NCBI RefSeq assembly: GCF_048077055.1
Contig: NZ_CP182236.1
Coordinates: forward strand, 5,394,001 to 5,458,000
DNA: 64,000 bases
Source: Egbenema bharatensis
GTDB taxonomy: Bacteria > Cyanobacteriota > Cyanobacteriia > Elainellales > Elainellaceae
Reading direction: 5' to 3'
The stretch's first letter is position 1; each line of letters starts with the position of its first letter. The notes beneath the pieces are model-generated. The model was not told the origin of the DNA and did no database searches. It worked only from the letters and a program-made list of their open reading frames with translations. This document shows positions 54,309 through 63,602 of the stretch, piece after piece. The position numbers were made by a program, and so were the translations under genes.

Positions 54309-56725
54309 TTAGAGAGGGGTACAGCTTAACTCCTCGCCTACCAGATTACCATCCTGCCAAATGCCCCGTTGACTGCGACCATCGGCAAAGACGAAAACGC
54401 CCTCTCCATGACAGCGATTGTCTCGAAAAGTTCCAATGTAGCGATCGCCATTTTCCAAAATCCACATGCCCTGCCCCTGGAACTGATCCGCCTGAAATTC
54501 TCCGATATATTGTCTGCCATTGGCATTGGTTTGGGTGCCACAGCCATTGCGCTGCCCATCTCGAAACTCGCCATCGTAACGGTTTCCACTGGGAAAAACC
54601 AGGATACCGCGCCCATCTGCTGGCTGCTGCTCTGCCATTGCTCCGTAATACCTGGTGCCATCTGGAAACACGTAATCGGGTGGGTTGGGCAATCTGGCTG
54701 GAATCGGAGGTTCATTGCAGGTCAGAGCCTGGAATTCGGGGAAAGCTGCAAAATCCGTAGATGCTCGCGGTCTTGGATTCGCTAAATTTGCCAGAAAGGC
54801 GATCGTGGCAATCCCGATTAGCCCAATTCCCACTGCACCCGCCCCGATGAGCAGAATCCAGACGGTGCGAGAAACGAGTAGAAAGCGTGAAAACCCTGAA
54901 GGTGAACGGTCAGGAGAAGCAGGATCAGGCTCAGAACCGAGATCAGAGGGAGGCAGAGCCGTTTCATTGTTTGAGTTCGCAGTTCCGGTAATTTGTGTGG
55001 GGGCTGGGATCTCGGAGTCAGCGATGATGGTGGGAGGAATCGGGGGATGGAGTGGAACGGGATCTGGGTGAAAGGGAACCGGAGGAAAAGCTGGCGTTTC
55101 CAGGGCTTTAATATTTGATGCTTTGAATTCCTCGGAAGTGGCGGCTGGGAAGTCTGCGGCTGGAGATTCGCCCGATGCCTCCAGGGCTGTGGCTGAGGGT
55201 GGGGTTCCTGATGGAAGGTCAGAAAGCGGGGAGAGGTCAGAAAGCGGGTGTGCGGTAGGCTCCGCGATCGTGTCTTGAATCAGTGATTCTGGTTCCTGGG
55301 GTAGATTGTCTTCTGGGGATGTCCCCCTGGATGGGACTGGCTCTCCCGCAGCGATAGGGACTTCCGAAGTGATTGTCGCCGCTGATAAATCGAGCTGTGT
55401 CCAATCGATCTGAGCCGTGTCTACCTGGAGCAAAGATAAACCGATCGTAGTCAACGGACTGGATTCGATCGGGTTGGACTCAACGGGTGCTGCTGCGACG
55501 GGGTTGGATTCGATTACGTCTGGCTCGATTACGTCTGGCTCGATCGCGTCTGGCTCGATCGCGTCTAAATCACCAGGTTCAGAACTATCTTCACTGAAAG
55601 CTGCGATGGAGGATGCGTCAGATGAGGGGGGCTCTGGGGGAAAAGGGCCGTAATGTAGGGTTCAGAGGGGTCATCGTCCGCCAAGGAGGAGGCTTCCAGC
55701 ACAATCGGCAAAGCAACCTGATCAGAGGGAGTGGTTTCGATCTCAGTTTGGTCAAATTGCGTCGGTTCAACAGACGGCTCGGACAGCGCAACGGGCGGCA
55801 GAATGACCGTATCTGCGGATAGCTCATCCTCCGGCTGTTCGGGCTGCTGGGCCATCAGATCGGATAAATCTTGCAAAACTTCCGTTACGCGCTGATAGCG
55901 ATCCTTGAAGTGATAACAAACCATGCGATCGAGAATGGTTGCTAACCCTGAACTCACGCGCAGGGCAGGCAGGCTGCGGCCCTCCATGCGATGATTGCGC
56001 CAGTCTACTTCTCCGGTGTGGGGGTGGCGATCGATTTGTTTGGGATGCGTTCCCGTCAGAGCCTGGATCCCCACCATTCCGGCGGCATAGATATCGCTAC
56101 TGAAGCGCGGATGTCCACCCAACTGTTCCGCGGGCATATATCCCTGAGTCCCGACCGATACCGTTTGCGTCTGTCCGACTCTGGAATCCGTCTGGGTCTG
56201 TCCCACCTGCTTGACGGCTCCAAAATCAATCAGCACAATCTTGCCGTCGGTGCGGCAGATTAAATTAGACGGCTTAATGTCCCGATGGATCACATTCTGT
56301 CCATGCACAAACTCCAGAACGGTCATCAGGTCATAGAGTAATTCCATCACCCGTTTTTCTGCCCAGGGAAAGCCCGATGCCAGCTTCTTGGTCAGCGGTT
56401 CCCCCTCAATCAGCTCCTGCACCAGGAAAAATTCTTCTCCATCCATAAAGTGAGCCAGCAGCCGGGGAATCTGATCGTGATTACCAAGCTGATAAAGGAC
56501 TCTGGCTTCCGTATCAAACAGTCGTCGAGCGGTCTGCAAATGTCGCTCATCCGTCACCTGAGGCTTGAGTTGCTTCACCACGCACTTTGGATGCCCAGGC
56601 AGGTGCAAATCCTCCGCCAGAAAAGTTTGGCTGAACCCGCCGACCCCTAACTGGTTGACTAATCTGTATCTTCCACCGATCGTTAAACCTGTTGCAGTGG
56701 ATTGAAAACGCTTGAAAAAATTCAA
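54309..56725 (-). CDS. Ser/Thr kinase-TM-MORN protein, single -1 frameshift
   Basis: Two frames join into ~805 residues. Kinase domain ~18-300: GVGGFSQTFLAEDL loop, CVVKQLKP Lys, IHRDIKPSNLI and LIDFGAVKQ intact, so it looks active. A long acidic, Pro-rich linker follows with DAIEPDAIEPDVIEPDVIE repeats, then a membrane helix (RTVWILLIGAGAVGIGLIGIATIAFLANLA) and ~4-5 MORN repeats at the C-terminus (YVFPDGTRYYGAMAE, GNRYDGEFRDGQRNGCG, GRQYIGEFQADQFQGQG, GDRYIGTFRDNRCHGEG). The frames meet between 55610 and 55660, a stretch with GGGCC at 55645-55649 and a G-run. MORN repeats usually bind lipids or membranes. Confidence 0.8.
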
Positions 56726-57066
56726 TGCTCGCTGAGTCCTAAACCGTGTGAGGAGAAATACCTGATCAAAAGCGGAACGATGCTAAGAGGAGCGGATGCA
56801 CACTAAATTTTTGCGACCTGGAGGCCCATCCTCAGTCATTAACTGATTTTGACGCAGGATGGCGGAACAGGTGGAAAACGTCGTACCTATTTTCAAACTG
56901 TACCTCGACTTGGGCCAAACGGCTGAGGAATTGTGCCCCCGGATAGAGATGGAAGGACGGTAATTGTGATCAGTCTGGGGGGAACACCGATCGCGTCATT
57001 TCCGTTTCAATCCATACAATAAGAGACATCATTTCCCTATTCCTGTACTCCTATTCCTGTACTCCT
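56726..57066. other. divergent promoter region kinase-MORN / clpB
   Basis: 341 bp without a gene between divergent starts. CCTATTCCTGTACTC is repeated directly at 57038-57065 just before the clpB ATG. No ribosome binding site is obvious for clpB. Confidence 0.5.
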
Positions 57067-59690
57067 ATGCAACCAACCAATCCGAATCAATTTACTGAAA
57101 AAGCCTGGGAGGCGATCGCGCGCACCCCAGATGTGGCAAAACAGGCACAGCATCAGCAGATTGAGCCTGAACATTTGATGTTAGCGTTACTGGAACAGCC
57201 AGAAGGGTTGACCACCAGCGTCCTTCATAAGTTAGGGGTCGATGTGCGCCGGGCCCGCGACTACACGGAAGACTTTATTCGCCGTCAACCCAGGGTGTCT
57301 GGAGCGGCTGATTCAGTCTACCTGGGTCGAGCACTGGATAAATTGCTCGATCGGGCAGATGCCTCTCGCAAAGACTTCGGGGATGAATATATTTCAGTTG
57401 AACACCTATTATTGGGCTATCCCAGAGACGATCGATTTGGCAAGGGATTGTTTCAAGAGCTTAAATTAAATGAAAAAAGTCTAAAAACGGCAGTGGAGCA
57501 AATTCGAGGGAATCAGAAGGTGACAGACCAAAATCCAGAGGGCAAGTACGATGCACTGTCAAAATATGGCCGAGATCTAACCGAAGCGGCCCGACAGGGA
57601 AAACTCGATCCGGTGATTGGCCGGGATGATGAAATTCGCCGCACAATTCAAATTTTGTCTCGCCGCACCAAAAATAACCCGGTGCTGATTGGGGAACCTG
57701 GTGTTGGTAAGACGGCCATTGCTGAGGGACTGGCCCAGCGGATTGTTAACAAAGATGTGCCAGAATCCTTGAGCGATCGCAAATTAATTGCCCTGGACAT
57801 GGGGGCACTGATTGCGGGGGCGAAGTATCGCGGTGAGTTTGAGGAGCGGCTGAAGGCGGTACTGAAGGAAGTGACGGAATCCGCCGGAACCATTATTCTG
57901 TTCATCGACGAAATTCATACCGTTGTCGGAGCAGGAGCCACTCAGGGGGCAATGGATGCCGGAAACCTGCTGAAGCCGATGCTGGCTAGGGGGGAACTGC
58001 GCTGTATTGGCGCGACGACGCTGGATGAATACCGCAAGTACATTGAAAAAGATGCAGCCCTGGAACGGCGATTCCAGCAGGTGTATGTTGATCAACCGTC
58101 GATCGAGGACACCATTTCGATTCTGCGCGGCTTAAAGGAACGCTACGAAAACCATCATGGGGTGAAAATTTCCGACAGCTCCCTGGTGGCGGCAGCAACG
58201 TTATCCAACCGCTACATCAGCGATCGGTTCCTGCCCGATAAGGCGATCGACTTGGTAGACGAAGCAGCGGCCCGGCTGAAGATGGAAATCACCTCTAAGC
58301 CCGAAGAACTGGATGAGGTCGATCGCAAAATTCTGCAACTGGAAATGGAGCGGTTGTCTCTGCAAAAGGAAAGTGATGTGGCTTCCCGCGATCGGTTAGA
58401 ACGATTGGAAAAGGAACTGGCTGACCTGAAGGAAGAACAGAGTGGATTAAATGCCCAGTGGCAGGCTGAAAAGGATGTGATCACTCAGATTCAAACCTTG
58501 AAGAAGGAAATTGATCAGGTCAACATCGAAGTTCAGCAAGCCGAGCGGGATTATGATCTGAACCGGGCCGCCGAACTGAAGTTTGGTAAGCTCACGAACC
58601 TGCAACGCCAGCTTCAGGAGGCAGAAACCAACCTGTCCCAAACTCAAACCAGTGGTAAAACCTTGCTGCGGGAAGAGGTGACGGAGTCCGATATTGCCGA
58701 GATCATTTCCAAGTGGACGGGCATTCCGGTCAGCAAACTGGTGGAATCGGAGATGCAAAAACTCCTGAACCTGGAGAACGATTTGCATCAGCGCGTGGTG
58801 GGGCAAGACGAAGCCGTGACTGCCGTTGCCGATGCGATCCAGCGTTCCCGTGCCGGACTGGCCGACCCCAACCGACCGATCGCCAGCTTCATCTTCCTGG
58901 GCCCACGGGGGTGGGTAAGACGGAATTGGCCAAGGCTCTGGCATCCTATCTGTTTGATACGGAAGATGCAATGGTGCGGATTGATATGTCGGAATACATG
59001 GAGAAACACGCCGTTTCCCGATTGATTGGTGCCCCTCCAGGCTATGTGGGCTATGAGGAAGGGGGACAGTTGACGGAAGCGATTCGTCGTCGGCCCTATG
59101 CAGTGATTCTGTTTGATGAAATTGAAAAGGCCCATCCCGATGTGTTCAATGTGATGCTGCAAATCCTGGATGATGGACGGGTGACGGATGCCCAGGGACG
59201 TACCGTCGATTTCAAAAATACGATCGTGATCATGACCAGCAACATCGGATCGCAATACATTTTAGATGTGGCCGGGAATGACGATCAGTATGAAGAAATG
59301 CGCTCTCGCGTGATTGATGCGATGCGATCGAATTTCCGTCCAGAGTTCTTGAACCGGGTGGATGAGTTCATTATCTTCCACAGCCTCCAGAAGTCCGAAC
59401 TTCGCAATATTGTCAAGCTCCAGGTTCAGCGGTTAGAACAGCGGTTAGCCGATCGCAAGATGGGACTGCGATTGTCAGAAGCGGCTCTAGACTTCCTGGC
59501 GGAGGTTGGCTACGACCCGGTGTATGGAGCACGTCCTCTGAAGCGAGCCATTCAGCGGGAACTGGAAACCAAAATTGCGAAGGCGATTTTGCGGGGTGAA
59601 TTCCATGATGGGGATGCGATCTTTGTTGATGTTGGTGAGACAGAACGCCTGGAGTTTAAGCGGCTGCCGACGGAGTTGGTGACGATGTAG
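57067..59690 (+). CDS. clpB: ClpB disaggregase, single -1 frameshift
   Basis: Two frames (57067 to ~58905, then to 59690) join into ~874 residues, normal for ClpB. Order: N-domain (FTEKAWEAIARTPDVAKQAQHQQIEPEHLMLALLEQPEG), first AAA+ domain (Walker A GEPGVGKTAI, Walker B ILFIDEIHTVVGAG), coiled-coil M-domain (LEKELADLKEEQSGLNAQWQ), second AAA+ domain (GPTGVGKTELAKAL, VILFDEIEKAHPDVF, GARPLKRAIQRELE). One extra C or A in GGGCCCA at 58899-58905 restores the second Walker A; as written it is destroyed. With DnaK, ClpB resolubilises aggregated proteins after stress. Cyanobacteria carry two paralogs; which this is remains open. Confidence 0.92.
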
Positions 59691-59762
59691 GTTGCAGGGA
59701 TTGAGGATGGATAGGGGGAATGGCTATTCATCCCAGCAGGAATCAGGAATAGGAAGGATCGT

Positions 59763-59856
59763 GGATTAAATAACCTGTTCACCGTTCTATTTCTGGAACT
59801 GGGCGGGCAGAATGCCCACCCCACAAGGCTTTCAGGTTATTCAATTTGCATTTCTG
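59763..59856. repeat. MITE-like repeat family M, copy 3
   Basis: The shortest clear copy: GGATTAAATAACCTG at the left and CAGGTTATTCAATTTGCATT at the right (imperfect inverted ends) around a perfect-but-one hairpin GGGCGGGCA-GAA-TGCCCACCC at 59801-59821. Confidence 0.85.
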
Positions 59857-59873
59857 AATGGGACGATCGGTAA

Positions 59874-60077
59874 TCATTCGATCGTCCTATTTTTGTAGCG
59901 TTCAGGATAGAGATCGTGAATGGTGGCACGAACGACTTCTTTAGAGCCAAAGATAATAATGCGAACACGCTCTCGTCCGGCACTCGGATCAGCATCCTCT
60001 CCAAAGGTAGGATGAGCGAACAGGTTAAAGTCATACCAATTTGATTGCAGAAATTGCACATCCCGGTAAGGGTGCAT
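59874..60077 (-). CDS. small conserved-looking protein with N-terminus inside a repeat
   Basis: A 67-residue ORF. YDFNLFAHPTFGEDADPSAGRERVRIIIFGSKEVVRATIHDLYPERYKNR has real protein character (RIIIFGSKEVVRATIHDLY resembles a short family I have seen in cyanobacteria). The first ~12 residues, including the ATG, are encoded by the repeat at 60033-60132, so the native N-terminus may have been replaced. It is either a small gene using a repeat-borne start or a fragment. Confidence 0.4.
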   Translation of the reverse strand: MHPYRDVQFLQSNWYDFNLFAHPTFGEDADPSAGRERVRIIIFGSKEVVRATIHDLYPERYKNRTIE

Positions 60078-60270
60078 TGCTGTGCGCCCCTACAGGCAAT
60101 CTATCTGCCGTACAAACGATTTGAATCGGTATCACCTGTCACAAAGGGCGCACAGCAGTGCGCCCCTACAGGCAATCTATCTGCCGTGCAAATGATTTGA
60201 ATCGGTATCACCTGTCACAAAGGGCGCACAGCAGTGCGCCCCTACAGGCAATCTATCTGCCGTGCAAATG
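60033..60270. repeat. MITE-like element copy 2 with 76-bp tandem expansion
   Basis: 60033-60132 matches the element at 20383-20483 (ATACCAATTTGATTGC start, ATCGGTAT end). From 60084 the unit beginning GCGCCCCTACAGGCAATC recurs at 60160 and 60236, a period of exactly 76 bp, about 2.5 copies. Units include GGGCGCACAGCAGTGCGCCCC palindromes. Confidence 0.85.
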
Positions 60271-60679
60271 ATTGGGGTTTGAATGAACAGAAGAAGCTAG
60301 GTTGTTGGGAATCAGGCTACTGCGACACGCATTTTTGTAGGCATAAACTAAGAAAATACCAGATCGATCGCCTCAGTCAAGTGTTCTGTTGTACAAATTC
60401 ACTGGAAAAATCCAGAAAATACCGGCCGATCGGCATAGTTTAGGCAGGGTTTCTGTCTGAAGGTGGACATGGCAGTTCCCTAAATTCACTACAGTCTAAA
60501 TAGAATGCAATCAAAATGCCTGGGAGATTTTGCTGGGATATGCCCAGGAAAAGTTTGTAGGAGAACTGGTCGATCGTGCTGTCATGCCATACATCAAACG
60601 GGCTGAGTTTTTCCTGCCTGCAGTTCCTGAGTGCGTCAATGTTGAGTTTGCTTTTTACCCTATTTATTGAGTTCCGACT

Positions 60680-61423
60680 ATGAACAAAAGTTTGTTAACC
60701 TCCGATGCTACGGTTGAGGTTAAGTCCCCCAATCAAGTTTTCTTTTGTCCGGAAGAATCCCAGTTTTATGCCCAGTGTTTGGAAAAGATGGTGCTATCGC
60801 AGAACAGTGCAGAAGCCTCTATTGTTGAATTTGGGGCTGGAGATGGTAGTCCTGTGATTCGTGCACTGTTAAAGAGTGCTTTTGATGGCATGGTTTTAGG
60901 ATATGAATTAAATCCCGATGCTTGCCAGTTAGCACAGTTAAGAATTGAACAATATGATTTGGGTTCCTATTATCGAGTTCATAATGCTTGCTTCTTTGAA
61001 AATGCACCTGACACCGCTCAATGTTTGATTGCTAATCCTCCCTATCTTCCAGCTCCAGATAATCAGCTTTATATGCCGACTTTACATGGCGGACAGGATG
61101 GCTCAGGTATTACAAAACGGCTGCTGTCCCACGGCTGTGAACAGGTGATGCTAATGATTTCAGCTTACTCAAACCCAGTTGATACGATCGATCATGCCCT
61201 GAGTTTAGGCTACCAGGTTGTTGATTTTATGGTATCTCCGCTCAAGTTTGGCTACTACAGTTGTGAACCCAAAGTTAGAAATACGATTACGGATTTGCAG
61301 CGTCAGCAGAAGGCGTTTTTCTCGGAGAACATTTACTTTTTGGCGGGCGTTCTGTTTCAGCGGAAAGGTGCCCAAACTTCCTGTTTAGCAGAGGAGTTTT
61401 TGAAGGTCATGACGGTTTTGTGA
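60680..61423 (+). CDS. class I SAM-dependent methyltransferase
   Basis: A 247-residue protein with the SAM-binding motif I IVEFGAGDGSPVIRALL, an acidic residue at the end of the next strand (MVLGYELNPDACQLAQ) and motif IV CLIANPPYLPAPDN (NPPY). NPPY marks methylation of planar nitrogen, as in HemK/PrmC or N6-adenine methylases. The small size and lack of a target-recognition domain favour a protein, rRNA or small-molecule methylase rather than a restriction enzyme. The C-terminal part (SENIYFLAGVLFQRKG) completes the fold. I cannot name the substrate. Confidence 0.85.
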   Translation: MNKSLLTSDATVEVKSPNQVFFCPEESQFYAQCLEKMVLSQNSAEASIVEFGAGDGSPVIRALLKSAFDGMVLGYELNPDACQLAQLRIEQYDLGSYYRVHNACFFENAPDTAQCLIANPPYLPAPDNQLYMPTLHGGQDGSGITKRLLSHGCEQVMLMISAYSNPVDTIDHALSLGYQVVDFMVSPLKFGYYSCEPKVRNTITDLQRQQKAFFSENIYFLAGVLFQRKGAQTSCLAEEFLKVMTVL

Positions 61424-61501
61424 GGATGACCCACCCCAGCCCCTCCCAGGAGGGGATTTTGGAGGAGGTTGCTTTGGTAGGAAAGGTTTGCCAACGTTCC
61501 C

Positions 61502-61927
61502 TTACCTGGAGGCGTTAGAGGGGGTTCCGGCTTCAGTTGGAATTTGCGTTAATTCAACCACATTTCCATCCGGATCCTGCGTAAACAAAGCCGATCGCCC
61601 CGAAGCACTCAGTTGAATCGGGCAGTTGTGGGCCATCAGATGCGCCTTGGCTGCCTCCAAGTTATCCACACCGAGGGCAAGATGGGGATTACGCCCCCAT
61701 TTCTCTGGATTGTGTAACCGGCTGGAACCGGAACCCACCCCTACCCTCCTGGGGAGTAACTCATCCACTATTAAATGCACCTGAATCTCCCCCAGTTGAT
61801 ACCAGACTCCTGGATATTTGAGCGGGCGATCGACTTTTTCCAGCCCCAATACAGTGCTATAAAAGTGCATTGCCTGCTCTAAATCAGTCACCAGAATGGC
61901 AGTGTGCAAATATCGAGTAATATGCAT
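61502..61927 (-). CDS. VOC (glyoxalase/bleomycin-resistance) family protein
   Basis: From ATG 61927 (MHITRYLHTAILVTDLEQAMHFYSTVLGL) 141 residues, forming the two beta-alpha-beta-beta-beta modules of VOC proteins: HTAILVTDLEQAMHFYSTVLGLEKV..GVWYQLGEIQVHLI and NPHLALGVDNLEAAKAHLMAHN..LFTQDPDGNVVELTQI. Candidate metal ligands are His8, His57 or nearby, His in NPHLAL and Glu in NVVELT. The substrate is unknown. The longer open frame to 62005 adds residues without conservation. Confidence 0.88.
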   Translation of the reverse strand: MHITRYLHTAILVTDLEQAMHFYSTVLGLEKVDRPLKYPGVWYQLGEIQVHLIVDELLPRRVGVGSGSSRLHNPEKWGRNPHLALGVDNLEAAKAHLMAHNCPIQLSASGRSALFTQDPDGNVVELTQIPTEAGTPSNASR

Positions 61928-62047
61928 GGCAAACCAGAATCCAAACCCATCTATTGGCTTAGGATAGCGGATTTGGCTGGACATCGATCGAGGAGAGTGG
62001 AGCAATTAAGGATGGCGGATCATCAGTGGAGTGGTGAGGTTTAGAGG

Positions 62048-62083
62048 ACTGGGCGGGCAAGATGCCCACCCCACAAGAATGAA
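62048..62083. repeat. repeat family M, central hairpin only (copy 4)
   Basis: ACTGGGCGGGCAAGATGCCCACCCCACAAGAAT: a 9-bp stem with one mismatch, GGGCGGGCA / TGCCCACCC, loop AGA. The outer ends of the family are degenerate here. It may serve as a terminator for the amylase gene. Confidence 0.75.
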
Positions 62084-62123
62084 TTTGATGATTCTACAGA
62101 ACCCAGTTGTTAAGCCAGCGATC

Positions 62124-63602
62124 CTAAGATTGGGGAACCCAGACTGAAACGGAACCCGCATCGCACCGGAACTCTGCCCAGCCTTCCTCATTTGTAGTAA
62201 TTGGCTCGTCAATGTGTTCTGTGATGTCAATGTATGTGCAGTTGGGTTGCCCCACTTCCATATATTTGGTTCCAGCATCGCCATTGCTGAGGACTACCGC
62301 CATCCCGCCAGGATGTTCCTCGTTTCCTAACCGCGTCCAGCCGATCGTATTGGCGTGATCAAAGTAATCGTACTGATCACCATAGGCATAGGTGCGACGA
62401 GCGTGGAGAAACTTGTCAATGATCCACTGGTGGCTATCCATCCAGATCTCGTACTCTTCACCATCGTTTCCGGTGTCGGTGTAATGGGCCCCGTAATAAT
62501 CGGCGTAGAAAATACAGGGATAACCATCCTGCCGGAGCAGAATCAGGGCATAGGCGAGGGGTTTAAACCAGCCTTCCACTACCGATTCCAGGGACTGTAA
62601 CGGTTGCGAATCGTGATTGTCTACCAGGGTAACAGCTAGAGGCGGTTGCTGTTGCACCAGCGTGCCATCAAAGATTTGCCGCATATCGTAGTCATTGCCC
62701 TGCTTGCTGGCGGCACTGAAGTTGTAGTGGAGTGGTGCATCAAATAGTAAGACATCACCCCCCGTGACGCTGATGAAATGATGCAGAGCCTCAATCTCGT
62801 TCGACCAGTACTCACCCACCGCAAATAGCTGCCGTCCGGCATGATGACGACAGTGATCTAACCATTCTGGGAAGAATCCAGCCTTAACGTGCTTCACTGC
62901 ATCAAAGCGGAAACCATCTACGTTGGTGGTTTCCACAAACCATTCGCCCCAATATTTCAACTCATCGCGCACTTCTGGATGTTCCATGTCCAGATCGCAT
63001 CCCATCAGATAGTCAAATGCGCCCTTTTCCAGGTCAACGTTATCATCAAAGGACTTGTCTTTGAACAGGTAAACGGCGTTCTCACCTTCGTTGTAAACGT
63101 TGTAGTCTACGGCATCAAAGTGCCACCAGTGCCATTCTAAACCAGAGTATTTTCCATCTCGCCCGGGGAAGGTAAAGTGCGTCCAGACCTTGATCGTTTG
63201 CATATCCCCGATCGGCTGATTGCGATCGTCTGGGTTGTAGGGGGTTGCTTCCACTTCCTCCGGCTCATCGGCTCCCAGCTTGTGATTCAGCACCACATCA
63301 GCATAAACGCGAATCCCTGCGTCCTTGGCGGCTTTGATGGCGGTAATGTATTCTTCCTTGGTGCCGTACTTGGTGCGCACGGAACCCTTCTGGTCAAACT
63401 CACCCAGGTCAAACAGGTCATACACGCCATAGCCCACATCATAACCGCCCGCCGTTCCCTTATAGGCTGGGGGTAGCCAAACGGAAGTGACTCCCGCTTC
63501 AGCCAGGTCTTTGACCCTATCTTTGAGTTCATTCCAGAGGTTACCGTCGGGCGGAATATACCAATGAAAATACTGCATCATAACGCCATTTGGCTCAGAC
63601 AT
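62124..63602 (-). CDS. cytoplasmic alpha-amylase (GH13)
   Basis: A 492-residue GH13 enzyme without a signal peptide, similar in plan to cytoplasmic AmyA of E. coli and to Bacillus liquefying amylases. Family regions: YADVVLNHKLGAD (region I), DGFRFDAVKHVK with the nucleophile Asp (II), LFAVGEYWSNEI with the acid/base Glu (III), and VTLVDNHDSQPLQSLE with the third Asp (IV). The C-terminal beta domain ends GSVSVWVP. It probably degrades storage glycogen or maltodextrins inside the cell. The start ATG at 63602 fits MSEPNGVMMQYFHWYIPPDG, the usual beginning. Confidence 0.95.
   Translation of the reverse strand: MSEPNGVMMQYFHWYIPPDGNLWNELKDRVKDLAEAGVTSVWLPPAYKGTAGGYDVGYGVYDLFDLGEFDQKGSVRTKYGTKEEYITAIKAAKDAGIRVYADVVLNHKLGADEPEEVEATPYNPDDRNQPIGDMQTIKVWTHFTFPGRDGKYSGLEWHWWHFDAVDYNVYNEGENAVYLFKDKSFDDNVDLEKGAFDYLMGCDLDMEHPEVRDELKYWGEWFVETTNVDGFRFDAVKHVKAGFFPEWLDHCRHHAGRQLFAVGEYWSNEIEALHHFISVTGGDVLLFDAPLHYNFSAASKQGNDYDMRQIFDGTLVQQQPPLAVTLVDNHDSQPLQSLESVVEGWFKPLAYALILLRQDGYPCIFYADYYGAHYTDTGNDGEEYEIWMDSHQWIIDKFLHARRTYAYGDQYDYFDHANTIGWTRLGNEEHPGGMAVVLSNGDAGTKYMEVGQPNCTYIDITEHIDEPITTNEEGWAEFRCDAGSVSVWVPQS

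Larger units (their letters stand above)
59691..60679. other. intergenic region rich in repeats
   Basis: 989 bp between clpB and the methyltransferase gene. It contains repeat M copy 3, a short conserved ORF fragment (59874-60077), and a MITE with a 76-bp tandem expansion. 60300-60679 has no recognisable gene. Confidence 0.65.

Noticed and set aside
60084..60270. Possible CRISPR array
   Set aside because: The 76-bp period is contiguous tandem repetition without unique spacers, and no cas genes are present.
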